Part shown: positions 8,604-17,975 of the stretch, one piece after another
Position numbering within the stretch: position 1 is the stretch's first letter
How the letters are laid out: every line of letters starts with the position of its first letter
Assembly: GCF_030123325.1 (NCBI RefSeq)
Contig: NZ_CP126106.1
Span: 5,463,001-5,527,000 of the forward strand
Source: Peribacillus simplex
Lineage (GTDB): Bacteria > Bacillota > Bacilli > Bacillales > DSM-1321
DNA: 64,000 bases
Direction: 5' to 3'
Translations under genes and position numbers: made by a program
The notes under the pieces: model-generated
The model's database searches: none
What the model saw: only the letters and a program-made list of their open reading frames with translations
What the model was told of the DNA's origin: nothing

Positions 8604-9416
8604 CTATGCATCTAAATACCGTTTGTTTGCATGCCCGCTGACCCTTCTATAGACCACCAAAGCAATGGCTACAACTACCAACACAATCGAGATCACTTGT
8701 GCGATACGCAGTGACTCCGTCAGCATCAAACTATCCGTCCGCAATCCTTCAATGTAAAAACGGCCGATGGAATACCATAATACATAGGTTAAAAATAGTT
8801 CCCCCCTGCGCAAGTTCACTTTCCGTAAAATTAAGAGGATGATGACACCGGCGATGTTCCAAATCGATTCATACAAAAAGGTCGGGTGATAATACGTACC
8901 GTTTATGTACATTTGATTTATGATGAATTCAGGCAAATGCATATTTTCCAGGAATGACCTTGTTATTTCTCCCCCATGCGCTTCCTGATTCATGAAATTA
9001 CCCCAACGGCCAATCGCCTGCCCCAACAATAAGCTCGGTGCAGCAATGTCCGCGAGCTTCCAAAATGACACTTTCTTGACCTTGGCAAAAACGATGGCAG
9101 TCAGCACCGATCCAATCAACGCACCATGTATGGCAATTCCGCCATTCCATATTTTTATGATATCCCCCGGGTTTTGTGAATAGTACTCCCATTGAAAGAT
9201 CACATAATAAATACGGGCACAAATGATTGCGATCGGGACAGCAAACAAAATCATATCAGTAAATATTTCCTTATCTAGGCCTCTCCGCTCAGATTCCCTC
9301 AAAGCAATAATAAGACCCAATAACACACCGAAACCGATAATAAGTCCATACCAATGTACCTGGATGGGACCAAGATCTATCGCGATTGGATTCAGCGGCT
9401 GTATTCCTTGTTCCAT
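8604..9416 (-). CDS. lgt: Prolipoprotein diacylglyceryl transferase
   Basis: Transfers diacylglycerol from phosphatidylglycerol to the lipobox cysteine of prelipoproteins, in the cytoplasmic membrane. The 270-residue protein has seven predicted membrane segments, the HG pair at His98 and the signature GRWGNFMNQEAHGG at 136-149. A clear GAGGGG site precedes ATG 9416. Two lipoproteins needing it are encoded in this window (YfiY and CccB). It follows hprK by 26 bases. Confidence 0.96.
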   Translation of the reverse strand: MEQGIQPLNPIAIDLGPIQVHWYGLIIGFGVLLGLIIALRESERRGLDKEIFTDMILFAVPIAIICARIYYVIFQWEYYSQNPGDIIKIWNGGIAIHGALIGSVLTAIVFAKVKKVSFWKLADIAAPSLLLGQAIGRWGNFMNQEAHGGEITRSFLENMHLPEFIINQMYINGTYYHPTFLYESIWNIAGVIILLILRKVNLRRGELFLTYVLWYSIGRFYIEGLRTDSLMLTESLRIAQVISIVLVVVAIALVVYRRVSGHANKRYLDA

Positions 9417-9442
9417 TTTGTCCCCTCTTTTCCTATAACCTA

Positions 9443-10378
9443 TTAAAATTCATCATGTTCCGGATCTGCAATGGCATGGTTCAAGCGATCTGAAAACTGT
9501 TCTGCAGCATTTACTCCCATTCGTTTCAGGCGGTAATTCATGGCTGCCACTTCAATGATAACAGCTAAATTTCGCCCTGGACGGACAGGTACGGTAATTT
9601 TCGTCACTTCCGTATCGATGATTTTCATTTTTTCCTCATCAAGACCAACCCGGTCATACTGCTTGTTTTTTTCCCATAGTTCCAGATTGATGACGATTGA
9701 GATCTTTTTGTTGCTCCGGACTGCACCAGCCCCAAAAAGCGTCATTACATTAATGATTCCCAATCCTCTTATTTCAAGAAGATGTTCGATTAAATCCGGG
9801 GCATTCCCTACTAGCGTATCTTGGTCTTCCTGCCTGATTTCGACGCAGTCATCGGCTACGAGACGATGCCCCCGTTTCACTAACTCCAGGGCTGTCTCAC
9901 TTTTACCGACTCCGCTTTTCCCGGTGATCAACACCCCTAACCCATAGATGTCCACCAATACACCATGAACAGCAGTAGTTGGTGCCAACCTGCTTTCAAG
10001 GAAATTGGTCAGACGGCTGTATAACCTTGTTGTCTTCATATTAGATCTCATCACAGGAACGGATTCCCGCTCAGAAGCTTCGATCAATTCTATCGGTACT
10101 TCCTGACCACGCGTAATGATGATGCCTGGAGTAAAGTCCCTGCACAACTCTTCCATCCTCTGTATTCGCTCCGGTTCATTCAACCGATTAAAAAAGGACA
10201 TCTCCGTCATACCTAAAAGCTGTACTCGATCCGCGGGATAATAATCAAAAAAACCGGCTATTTCAAGTCCGGGACGAGATAAATCACTCGTGACTATTGG
10301 TCGGTTAATTCCTTCTTCCCCACTGATAAGTTCTAGACCGAACGCTTCTACTATATCCTTTGTACGGACTTTTGCCAT
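9443..10378 (-). CDS. hprK: HPr kinase/phosphorylase
   Basis: Bifunctional enzyme that phosphorylates HPr (and Crh) on Ser46 and reverses this with inorganic phosphate, thereby controlling carbon catabolite repression. At 311 residues the length is standard. The P-loop GKSGVGKS is at residues 153-160, followed by VADDCVEI and the LEIRGLGIINV signature; the C-terminal region carries GRNLAVIIEVAA. AGGAGG lies just upstream of the ATG. It is the first gene of a minus-strand operon continuing into lgt, yvoD, ppaX and yvoF. Confidence 0.97.
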   Translation of the reverse strand: MAKVRTKDIVEAFGLELISGEEGINRPIVTSDLSRPGLEIAGFFDYYPADRVQLLGMTEMSFFNRLNEPERIQRMEELCRDFTPGIIITRGQEVPIELIEASERESVPVMRSNMKTTRLYSRLTNFLESRLAPTTAVHGVLVDIYGLGVLITGKSGVGKSETALELVKRGHRLVADDCVEIRQEDQDTLVGNAPDLIEHLLEIRGLGIINVMTLFGAGAVRSNKKISIVINLELWEKNKQYDRVGLDEEKMKIIDTEVTKITVPVRPGRNLAVIIEVAAMNYRLKRMGVNAAEQFSDRLNHAIADPEHDEF

Positions 10379-10689
10379 ATATCTTTCCTCCTTTTGGAGC
10401 GTTGCTATTTTTCGAGATACTTTTTCTATTTTAGCATTTTTCTGTTAATAACCAAACAAAGCATTATCGATTTACTGTTTTTTTATTCATTGCAACAGGA
10501 TGATGACAGCGGTAAGGTCCCGGGAACAGGAAAGAGATGGGATGAAACTGCATGAATCCTAAGAAAACCCCAAATTTATATTGGCGGGATCACTTTGTAG
10601 CCAAAAGGGATCACAAAACGTATTTTTCATCAAATGATGTTCCCAAATCAACTCCTTAGATATGGTTTCTATCCAAATTTAATACCAAA

Positions 10690-10782
10690 GTTGATTGAAG
10701 AGCAAGTGTGCGAGACTCCTGCGAAAGTGCATCAAGGGAAGACCCCGCATGCGGAAAGCGAGCTTCGGGAGCGGAAATCAAC
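10690..10782 (+). repeat. Dispersed intergenic repeat, degenerate copy
   Basis: Begins GTTGATTG and ends GGAAATCAAC, giving a 7-base terminal inverted repeat. Internally it shares GCGAGACTCCTGCG and GCGGAAAGCGAGC with the complete copy at 27953-28078, but the middle is shortened and mutated. Confidence 0.8.
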
Positions 10783-10802
10783 ATCCAAATTGGACAAGCC
10801 AT

Positions 10803-10846
10803 AAAAAAATGTAGGCATACCCGATTTTTGCCGAGTTTGCCTACAT
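10803..10846 (-). terminator. Terminator of yvlB
   Basis: ATGTAGGCA and TGCCTACAT (outer stem 10809-10846) with an inner partly paired loop; on the minus strand the hairpin is followed by a run of Ts. Confidence 0.8.
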
Positions 10847-10885
10847 TCTGAGCCCGCCAGCTATATCAGTGCGCTTTCTTTTTCT

Positions 10886-11986
10886 TCAGAAAACCGTTAT
10901 CGCTGCAGTCTTGGTTTCTGCAAAAACATGAAGCACAGGAACCTCTTCCTTAACCGTCTTAAACTTAAGGACCTTCTGAACCACATCACTTTTCTCTTCG
11001 ATGATGGTCATCCCTTCCAAAGTTACATTAAAGCTTCCTAAATTGGATTTCAGCTCTCCTTCGATCGCCTTACCTGGTGGCAGGGTCAGCAGGACTTTTC
11101 CAGTGACTGACTTAGCATGGATCGAATCGCAATCCATCCCTGAATTCGTACAGATGATTTCCCCATTGAAAGTTTGGACATCCAATTTCTTGAAGTATCC
11201 ATCGGCATTAATCGCTCCATTCAGGGTCTCGGCTTCCAAGTCATTAAAGTTGGTATCCGAAATGGTGATCATCCCGTTAGCTGTTTCAAGCTCACACGAA
11301 TCACCCGTACCCTGCATGATATGAATGGCACCATTCGCCGTCTTCGCTTTAAGGTTCTCTGATTTCAATGATTCAGTCGTGATAGCGCCATTGAACATCC
11401 TTACATGGATATCCTCATATTCCTTCCTTGGAATGTACATGATCGTATCAACCTTTATGGATTTTTCACGAACCTTGAACCTCAATTTTCCATTTTCAAT
11501 CGTGAAATCGACTTCTTCTAAGAAGTTCTTCCTGGCTTCTTCTATATCTTCCACACGGTATACCTTAGCTTCACACTCTACCCGGACATCATTATGGTCC
11601 CATGCGGCGATTTTTATTTTCCCATTTGCTATATCCACATCAACTTCATTCAGGAAATCATGATCATGCTGGAAAATATGACTGAACTCTACAGATTTCC
11701 CAAAATTGAAATCAAGGTCCGTTTCTTTGATTTTCTTAAAAGCACTTTCAACGAAATCCATAATCTTTTCTTTCGATGACTGGATATTCTTCTTAAACGT
11801 ATCCTGGGTGCTTCCCTCGCTTTTCTTATCCACGACAACCGTCGATAATTCATTTTGCAATTTTTGCTCTTTAGCTTCACTTTCCTGACTGGCTTTATCT
11901 AATTCTTCCAATAAGCCCATGGCTTCTTCCGCTGATAACTTTCCATCCTGAATCATTTCTAAGATTTTCTTTCTTTCCTCCTGCAT
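10886..11986 (-). CDS. yvlB: YvlB-like DUF4097 protein with N-terminal SHOCT-like domain
   Basis: A 366-residue cytoplasmic protein without signal peptide. The first 35 residues (ERKKILEMIQDGKLSAEEAMGLLEEL) form the short helical domain shared by YvlB and LiaX. A charged linker follows, then from about residue 110 a beta-helix of repeated units such as VRMFNGAITTESLKSENL and AKTANGAIHI, the DUF4097 fold. LiaX/YvlB relatives act in envelope-stress responses, but a role here is inference only. The start at the second ATG (11986) is chosen because GCGAGGA is correctly spaced from it. yvlA, yvlC and yvlD are absent beside it. Confidence 0.85.
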   Translation of the reverse strand: MQEERKKILEMIQDGKLSAEEAMGLLEELDKASQESEAKEQKLQNELSTVVVDKKSEGSTQDTFKKNIQSSKEKIMDFVESAFKKIKETDLDFNFGKSVEFSHIFQHDHDFLNEVDVDIANGKIKIAAWDHNDVRVECEAKVYRVEDIEEARKNFLEEVDFTIENGKLRFKVREKSIKVDTIMYIPRKEYEDIHVRMFNGAITTESLKSENLKAKTANGAIHIMQGTGDSCELETANGMITISDTNFNDLEAETLNGAINADGYFKKLDVQTFNGEIICTNSGMDCDSIHAKSVTGKVLLTLPPGKAIEGELKSNLGSFNVTLEGMTIIEEKSDVVQKVLKFKTVKEEVPVLHVFAETKTAAITVF

Positions 11987-12195
11987 GAACATTCCTCGCT
12001 TTCTTCTATCATTTTATTCATACATACGCCCAGATATTTAAAAAGTTTCATAAATACCGTTTTTCCTATCATTCGACAAAGGAAAATGACAATTTCCGAA
12101 ACGGGAGATTTATGATTTCCCCGGAAATATCTTGTTTTCCCATTCTTTAATCAAATGATTGATTAAATGCCCACCGTCATTTTTCTACATAAAAA

Positions 12196-12213
12196 AAGCC
12201 TGATGGCTTGTTC
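12196..12213. repeat. Left 18 bp direct repeat flanking the IS relic
   Basis: AAGCCTGATGGCTTGTTC, identical to 12635-12652. It is the palindromic stem of the original uvrA terminator. Here it retains the T-tract (on the minus strand) that a terminator needs. Confidence 0.85.
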
Positions 12214-12234
12214 CAGACTGCAGACAAATTGAAC

Positions 12235-12325
12235 GTTGATTTCCTCTCAAGGCACTCGCTTTCCGCGGGCGGTCCGGGAGCCTCGCTTTTCCCGCAGGAG
12301 TCTCGCACCTTCCGTTCCAATCAAC
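12235..12325 (-). repeat. Dispersed intergenic repeat inside the IS relic
   Basis: Reading the minus strand: GTTGATTGGAACGG..., GTGCGAGACTCCTGCGGG, GCGGAAAGCGAG and terminal GGAAATCAAC. It shares both arms with the 27953 copy but lacks part of the centre. Confidence 0.85.
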
Positions 12326-12406
12326 TTTGATTTAACTTTTAGAGACCCTTTTACCTAAAGTCTTCATTGTTCTAAAATAGAATGAATAAAACTTGAGGTG
12401 ATAAAG

Positions 12407-12567
12407 ATGCTTTCTAAACATGCTTCTATTCAACGAAATCATCTGGTGCCAGCGAACCATTTGGTTCGTAAAATCGAGGCTGCCATTAACCCCTCTCTTT
12501 CATTTATGATTTGGTGAAAGAAATGTATTCAGAGGTAGGACGCCCAAGTATTGATCCAGTTATTTAG
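12407..12567 (+). pseudogene. Transposase N-terminal fragment (IS1182-like)
   Basis: ATG 12407 opens MLSKHASIQRNHLVPANHL followed by VRKIEAAINPSLSFMIW and a stop. Shifting one frame continues FIYDLVKEMYSEVGRPSIDP and then VI-stop at 12567. Together they read as the N-terminal DNA-binding part of an IS1182-type transposase, where (D)HLVRKIE and (V)GRPSIDP are characteristic. A frameshift near 12510, loss of a few residues and deletion of the whole catalytic core make it non-functional. GAGGTG precedes the ATG. Confidence 0.8.
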
Positions 12568-12634
12568 ATTCCACACAAATGTCAAAAGGGTTCGGAATTT
12601 TTTAATTCCGAACCCTTTTGTCTACAAACTGAAC

Positions 12635-12652
12635 AAGCCTGATGGCTTGTTC
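12635..12652 (-). terminator. uvrA terminator stem, right copy (T-tract displaced)
   Basis: GAACAAGCC-ATCA-GGCTTGTTC hairpin immediately after the uvrA stop codon on the minus strand. The sequence after it is CAGTTTGTAG, not a T-run; the T-run is on the duplicate copy at 12196-12213, beyond the inserted element. Termination here may therefore be weakened. Confidence 0.65.
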
Positions 12653-12654
12653 TT

Positions 12655-15534
12655 TTATGCATGTTCATGCTGGGTTTGTTTTTCTTCAATCCAATTTTCC
12701 ATGCGAATTTGATCACGGGTAAGTACAGGTTTTAAGTATTTTCCCGTATACGATTCGGAAACTTCACATATTTTTTCAGGTGTTCCATAAGTGACGATCG
12801 TTCCGCCCTTATCTCCGCCTTCCGGGCCCAGGTCAATAATATGGTCCGCCGTCTTGATGACATCCAGATTATGCTCGATCACCAGAACTGTATCCCCATT
12901 GTCAACCAGCCGCTGCAGAACCTGTAGCAGCCTTGCTATATCGTGGACATGAAGTCCGGTAGTTGGTTCATCCAAGATATAAAAGGAGCGCCCAGTGGAA
13001 CGGCGATGCAATTCAGAAGCAAGCTTCACCCTTTGCGCTTCACCGCCTGATAAAGTGGTAGCAGGCTGTCCAAGCTTGATATAACCCAATCCAACATCAT
13101 AAATCGTTTGTAGCTTCCGTTTGATTTTCGGGATATTTTCAAAGAAACCAACACCTTCCTCAACTGTCATATCGAGGATGTCGGAAATGTTTTTCCCTTT
13201 ATATTTCACTTCAAGAGTTTCCCGGTTATAACGTTTCCCATGACAGATTTCACATGGGACATAGACATCCGGAAGGAAATGCATTTCAATCTTGATAATG
13301 CCATCACCACGGCATGCTTCACAGCGGCCGCCCTTCACATTAAAACTGAACCTTCCTTTTTTATAACCGCGGATCTTCGCTTCATTAGTCGAGGCAAATA
13401 CGTCACGAACATCATCGAATACACCCGTATAGGTAGCTGGATTCGATCGTGGGGTTCTGCCGATCGGTGATTGGTCGATATCAATGACTTTATCTAAATG
13501 CTCAATTCCCTTGATCTCACGGAAATCACCTGGTCTGGCTTTTGCCCGATTCAGCTTTTGAGCCAACGATTTATGGAGGATTTCATTGACTAATGTACTT
13601 TTCCCGGATCCAGAGACTCCTGTAACGGCAGTAAAGACCCCTAGCGGGAATTTCACATTAACGTTTTTCAAATTATTTTCCTTGGCACCTTTTATCTCAA
13701 TGACACGGCCATCATTTTTTCGGCGTTCCAATGGCAATGGAATGAATTTCTTCCCTGCCAGATATTGGCCCGTTAAGGATTTAGGATTATTCATGACCTC
13801 TTCCGGAGTACCAGCGGCCACTATTTCCCCTCCATGTGCTCCTGCTCCAGGACCGACATCGATCAAATAATCCGCAGCAATCATCGTATCTTCATCATGC
13901 TCGACGACAATCAGGGTGTTCCCGATTTCGCGCATATTCTTCAATGTATCGATCAATCGATCGTTATCCCTCTGGTGCAGCCCTATTGAAGGTTCATCCA
14001 AAATATAGAGTACTCCCGTCAATCGGGAACCGATCTGCGTAGCCAAACGTATCCGCTGTGCTTCACCGCCTGATAATGTTCCCGCTGCCCTGCTCAACGT
14101 CAAATATTCCAAACCTACATTAGCCAGGAAACCGAGCCGCTCACGAATTTCACGTAAAATCAATCTCGCAATTGCAGCTTCCTTTTCAGTCAAATCAAGC
14201 TCATCGAAAAATACTAAAGCATCTTCCACTGATAAGGCTGTCGTTTCACTTATATGGACCCCTTGAATGAGCACGGAAAGACTCTCTTTTTTCAATCGGT
14301 GACCCTTACAGGCCGGACAGTGATGTTCCGACATATATTTCTGCATTTGCTCACGAATATAGTCTGAACTCGTCTCCTTGAAGCGCCTTTCGATGTTTCT
14401 TAAAACTCCTTCAAAAGGAATATATCCTTCTTGCACTCTTCCAAAATCATTTTTATAACGGAAATATATCTTATCTTTACCTGAACCAAGCAAGACCTTA
14501 TCCATCTTCTCTTGCGGTAAATCTTTAACGGGCACATCCATATCTATCCCATAATGGTTGGCCACCGCTTCAAGGAGCTGCGGATAATATTGGGAGCTCG
14601 TCGGTTCCCATGGCGCAATCGCATGTTGACGGAGGCTTAATTCATTATTCGGGATGACCAGATCACGGTCCACCTCAAGCCTCGCCCCCAAGCCATCACA
14701 ATCCGGGCATGCCCCAAACGGGCTATTGAAAGAGAACATTCTCGGCTCTAGCTCTTCAATCGAAAATCCGCAGTATGGACAAGCATGATGTTCACTGAAC
14801 AGCAGCTCTTCCTCGCCCATGACGTCAATGATGACTTTGCCTTCGCCAAGCTGCAAAGCACTTTCCAATGAATCTGCGAGCCGTGCCATGATACCCTCTT
14901 TAATGACGATCCGGTCTATGATGACCTCGATTGAATGCTTTTTATTTTTTTCGAGAGTGATCTCCTCACTAAGATCATGCATTTCCCCATTCACACGAAT
15001 GCGGACATATCCTTGTTTCTTAACTTCCTCCAAAACTTTTGCATGTGTCCCTTTTCTGCCTGAGACAAGCGGTGCCAATACCTGAAGCTTGGTTCGCTCA
15101 GGGTAATCAAGAATGCGGTCCACCATTTGCTCAATCGTTTGTGAGGTGATTTCAATATTATGGATCGGACAGGTCGGTCTGCCGACACGTGCAAATAACA
15201 GCCTTAAATAATCATAGATCTCCGTAACAGTCCCTACGGTTGAACGAGGGTTTCGACTGGTCGTTTTCTGGTCTATGGAAATGGCTGGTGACAAGCCTTC
15301 GATCGCATCGACATCCGGTTTATCCACTTGTCCTAAGAATTGACGAGCATAAGCGGACAGTGATTCTACATAACGTCTTTGCCCTTCTGCATAAATCGTA
15401 TCAAAAGCCAAGGAAGACTTTCCAGATCCGGATAATCCGGTCAGCACAACAAGTTTGTCTCTCGGTATCGTGATATCAATATTCTTTAAATTGTTGGCCC
15501 TGGCGCCTTTTATCACAATTTTATCCATTGCCAT
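12655..15534 (-). CDS. uvrA: Excinuclease ABC subunit A
   Basis: DNA damage sensor of nucleotide excision repair; UvrA dimers load UvrB at lesions. The 959-residue protein has two ABC ATPase modules: Walker A GLSGSGKSS near residue 33 and GVSGSGKST in the second half, each with a signature (LSGGEAQRIRLA, LSGGEAQRVKLA). Zinc-finger cysteines are visible in CPYCGFSIEE...CPDC and CEACRGDGII...CEIC, with a further CPAC in the insertion domain. It starts 6 bases after the uvrB stop, with GGGTGA near the ATG. The pair is one operon, as is standard. Confidence 0.98.
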   Translation of the reverse strand: MAMDKIVIKGARANNLKNIDITIPRDKLVVLTGLSGSGKSSLAFDTIYAEGQRRYVESLSAYARQFLGQVDKPDVDAIEGLSPAISIDQKTTSRNPRSTVGTVTEIYDYLRLLFARVGRPTCPIHNIEITSQTIEQMVDRILDYPERTKLQVLAPLVSGRKGTHAKVLEEVKKQGYVRIRVNGEMHDLSEEITLEKNKKHSIEVIIDRIVIKEGIMARLADSLESALQLGEGKVIIDVMGEEELLFSEHHACPYCGFSIEELEPRMFSFNSPFGACPDCDGLGARLEVDRDLVIPNNELSLRQHAIAPWEPTSSQYYPQLLEAVANHYGIDMDVPVKDLPQEKMDKVLLGSGKDKIYFRYKNDFGRVQEGYIPFEGVLRNIERRFKETSSDYIREQMQKYMSEHHCPACKGHRLKKESLSVLIQGVHISETTALSVEDALVFFDELDLTEKEAAIARLILREIRERLGFLANVGLEYLTLSRAAGTLSGGEAQRIRLATQIGSRLTGVLYILDEPSIGLHQRDNDRLIDTLKNMREIGNTLIVVEHDEDTMIAADYLIDVGPGAGAHGGEIVAAGTPEEVMNNPKSLTGQYLAGKKFIPLPLERRKNDGRVIEIKGAKENNLKNVNVKFPLGVFTAVTGVSGSGKSTLVNEILHKSLAQKLNRAKARPGDFREIKGIEHLDKVIDIDQSPIGRTPRSNPATYTGVFDDVRDVFASTNEAKIRGYKKGRFSFNVKGGRCEACRGDGIIKIEMHFLPDVYVPCEICHGKRYNRETLEVKYKGKNISDILDMTVEEGVGFFENIPKIKRKLQTIYDVGLGYIKLGQPATTLSGGEAQRVKLASELHRRSTGRSFYILDEPTTGLHVHDIARLLQVLQRLVDNGDTVLVIEHNLDVIKTADHIIDLGPEGGDKGGTIVTYGTPEKICEVSESYTGKYLKPVLTRDQIRMENWIEEKQTQHEHA

Positions 15535-15540
15535 GTTTCG

Positions 15541-17526
15541 TCACCCTTCCGCTTTCAACTCTAGTAATAAATCACGCAGCTCGGCAGCTCGCTCGAAATC
15601 CAGTGCCTTTGCCGCTTCCTTCATTTCTTTTTCCATGCTCTCCATCACTTTTAAACGCTCTTTTTTAGGGAGCTTCGCGAGGCTTGGTGCAAGGTCTTCT
15701 TTATACTCTTCGCCTTCTTCGGCTACATGGGTCGCCCTTATGGAGTCCCGGATATCCTTTTGGATGGTTTGAGGCAATATTCCATGCTCTTTATTATAAT
15801 TCTCCTGAATTTCACGGCGCCGCCTCGTTTCATTGATGGCAAGTTCCATCGAATTCGTGATGCGGTCTGCATACATGATGACATGGCCGTTGGCATTACG
15901 GGCTGCACGGCCCATCGTTTGAATAAGCGAACGCTCCGAGCGAAGGAACCCTTCCTTATCGGCATCCAGAATGGTCACCAATGACACTTCCGGTATATCC
16001 AGGCCTTCCCTTAAAAGATTGATTCCAACGAGTACATCATATTTGCCCATTCGAAGTTCCCGAATGATTTCTATCCTTTCCAAGGTCTTCACTTCCGAAT
16101 GAAGATATTGGACCTTGATGCCGATTTCCTTTAAATAATCAGTTAAATCCTCAGACATCTTTTTCGTCAAGGTCGTAATGAGCACACGCTCGTTCTTTTT
16201 GACGCGCTCCTGTATTTCACCGATCAAGTCATCTATCTGCCCTTCAATCGGCCGCACTTCCACCGTCGGATCCAGCAATCCGGTAGGACGGATGATCTGC
16301 TGAACCATTTCTGGCGTATGTTCAAGTTCATATGGTCCCGGAGTTGCCGAAACGAATATGGATTGATGTACCTTTTTTTCAAATTCTTCAAATCTTAGCG
16401 GGCGGTTATCTTTTGCAGACGGCAGACGGAAGCCATGATCGACGAGCACTTGCTTCCGCGCCTGATCTCCATTGAACATTCCGCGGATTTGCGAAAGGGT
16501 TACGTGTGATTCATCCACGACCAATAGGAAGTCCTCTGGAAAGTAATCCATTAAAGTGTATGGTGTCGCACCTGAGGGGCGAAGGGTTAAATGGCGGGAA
16601 TAGTTCTCGATCCCTGAACAAAAGCCCATTTCCCGCATCATTTCCAAATCATAACGGGTCCGCTGCTCCAAGCGCTGTGCTTCAAGGAGTTTTTCATCTT
16701 CCCTTAATTCCTTCAATCGCTCTTCCAGTTCCGTTTCGATATTTTGAATGGCAATCCGCATTTTCTCTTCGCGGGTTACGAAGTGGGAAGCCGGGAAAAT
16801 GGCGATATGTTCCCGTTCACCAGTAATTTCGCCAGTCAGGGCATCGACTTCACGGATGCGGTCAATTTCATCCCCGAAAAACTCGACCCGTACACAATGT
16901 TCATCACGTGAAGCCGGGAAAATTTCGACCACGTCACCGCGAACGCGGAAAGTCCCTCGTTGGAAAGCAATATCATTCCTCTCATATTGAATATCCACGA
17001 GTCTGTGCAGCAAGGCATTCCGGTCTATTTCCATGCCAGTTCGGAGGGAAACGACCATCTCCCGGTACTCTTCAGGGGAACCGAGGCCATATATGCACGA
17101 AACACTGGCAATGATGATGACATCTTTCCTCTCGAACAAAGATGAGGTTGCCGAGTGACGCAGTTTATCGATTTCATCATTGATGCTTGCATCCTTTTCG
17201 ATGAATGTATCCGTGGATGGGACATAAGCCTCTGGCTGGTAGTAATCATAATAGCTCACGAAGTATTCAACGGCATTATTAGGGAAGAACTCTTTGAACT
17301 CACTGTAAAGCTGCCCTGCCAACGTTTTATTGTGGGCAATGACAAGAGTCGGTTTATTGATTCTTTGAATCACATTGGAAACGGTGAACGTTTTCCCTGT
17401 CCCCGTCGCTCCCAATAACGTCTGCATTTCCTTGCCTTCCTTAATCCCTTCGACCAGCAAGTCAATCGCTGCCGGTTGATCTCCTTGAGGAGAGTATTTT
17501 GAGACTAACTCAAACTTATCCTTCAC
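15541..17526 (-). CDS. uvrB: Excinuclease ABC subunit B
   Basis: Helicase-like damage verification subunit. The 661-residue protein has the Walker A motif GATGTGKTF (near residue 38), the beta-hairpin region YYDYYQPEAYVP, helicase motifs VVDESH, VSATPGPYE and QTMGRAARN, and a C-terminal UVR motif (AAKALDFERAAELRDLL) that contacts UvrC. The frame allows TTG at 17529 and GTG at 17526 after AGGAGG; I use the GTG because the protein then begins MKDKFELVSKY as in B. subtilis. A LexA site was not recognised upstream. Confidence 0.97.
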   Translation of the reverse strand: MKDKFELVSKYSPQGDQPAAIDLLVEGIKEGKEMQTLLGATGTGKTFTVSNVIQRINKPTLVIAHNKTLAGQLYSEFKEFFPNNAVEYFVSYYDYYQPEAYVPSTDTFIEKDASINDEIDKLRHSATSSLFERKDVIIIASVSCIYGLGSPEEYREMVVSLRTGMEIDRNALLHRLVDIQYERNDIAFQRGTFRVRGDVVEIFPASRDEHCVRVEFFGDEIDRIREVDALTGEITGEREHIAIFPASHFVTREEKMRIAIQNIETELEERLKELREDEKLLEAQRLEQRTRYDLEMMREMGFCSGIENYSRHLTLRPSGATPYTLMDYFPEDFLLVVDESHVTLSQIRGMFNGDQARKQVLVDHGFRLPSAKDNRPLRFEEFEKKVHQSIFVSATPGPYELEHTPEMVQQIIRPTGLLDPTVEVRPIEGQIDDLIGEIQERVKKNERVLITTLTKKMSEDLTDYLKEIGIKVQYLHSEVKTLERIEIIRELRMGKYDVLVGINLLREGLDIPEVSLVTILDADKEGFLRSERSLIQTMGRAARNANGHVIMYADRITNSMELAINETRRRREIQENYNKEHGILPQTIQKDIRDSIRATHVAEEGEEYKEDLAPSLAKLPKKERLKVMESMEKEMKEAAKALDFERAAELRDLLLELKAEG

Positions 17527-17724
17527 CAAGCATAGCCTCCTATTGAAATATTTTTATATGAAAACGGGACATGCCTATATCCCTTCTATTTATTCCGGTT
17601 TAATAAAGCATATATACACATTCTACCACAATAGCCTTAAAACAAACCAGCAATAAGCGAACATCCATTCTATTTTCGTTTTATGGACTTCATGATGTGT
17701 TGAGGGGAATGACATGTTTGAGTA

Positions 17725-17753
17725 CAAAAAAAGCACCTTTGGTGTCAGGCGCT
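17725..17753 (-). terminator. Terminator of csbA
   Basis: On the minus strand AGCGCCT pairs with AGGTGCT around a GACACCAA loop and is followed by seven Ts. The 5' arm overlaps the last csbA codons. Confidence 0.75.
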
Positions 17754-17975
17754 CTTGGATGTACGTTTCATCATTCTTTTTGATAACCAGAACCCCACTG
17801 TCAGGGATAAGGCATCGACGATGATCAATAAGTTTGTATGCGTATAACCTTTATATGCGGAAGCTGTAATCAAGGCAACAGTTAAAACAAGGCCCACGAC
17901 ATTGTTATAGGTGACTCTTGAAAATAGCATGACAAGTAGACAAGGAAGGAAAAGGGCAGAAAGAAGTTTAATCAT
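17745..17975 (-). CDS. csbA: Small membrane protein CsbA
   Basis: A 76-residue membrane protein (DUF2198) with three hydrophobic stretches and a basic C-terminus (SKRMMKRTSKSA). In B. subtilis csbA lies just upstream of uvrB-uvrA and was found as a sigma-B-controlled gene; its function is unknown. Here it has the same position and orientation. An AAAGGAGATG ribosome site precedes ATG 17975. No convincing sigma-B promoter is visible upstream, and a terminator separates it from uvrB. Confidence 0.85.
   Translation of the reverse strand: MIKLLSALFLPCLLVMLFSRVTYNNVVGLVLTVALITASAYKGYTHTNLLIIVDALSLTVGFWLSKRMMKRTSKSA

Larger units (their letters stand above)
10379..10885. other. Spacer between yvlB and hprK with a decayed repeat
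   Basis: A 507 bp gap holding the hprK promoter region, a degenerate dispersed repeat (10690-10782) and the yvlB terminator. In B. subtilis yvlC and yvlD lie between yvlB and hprK. No frame here resembles them, so they appear lost or moved. Confidence 0.6.
12214..12634 (+). mobile_element. Degenerate IS1182-family-like element
   Basis: About 420 bp remnant. The ends are related inverted repeats: CAGACTGCAGACAAA on the left and the complement of TTTTGTCTACAAACTG on the right. A frameshifted N-terminal transposase piece (12407-12567) lies inside, and a hairpin of AAAAGGGTTCGGAAT and its complement (12584-12620) lies just before the right end, as expected for a transposase terminator. Most of the transposase gene is deleted. 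An 18 bp target duplication flanks it. Family assignment rests on my memory of transposase N-termini and was not searched. Confidence 0.75.
11987..12654. other. Spacer between uvrA and yvlB filled by a decayed insertion
   Basis: This 668 bp gap contains the yvlB promoter region (11987 to about 12190), then an IS1182-like relic at 12214-12634 flanked by 18 bp direct copies of the uvrA terminator stem. No intact gene is present. Confidence 0.75.
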
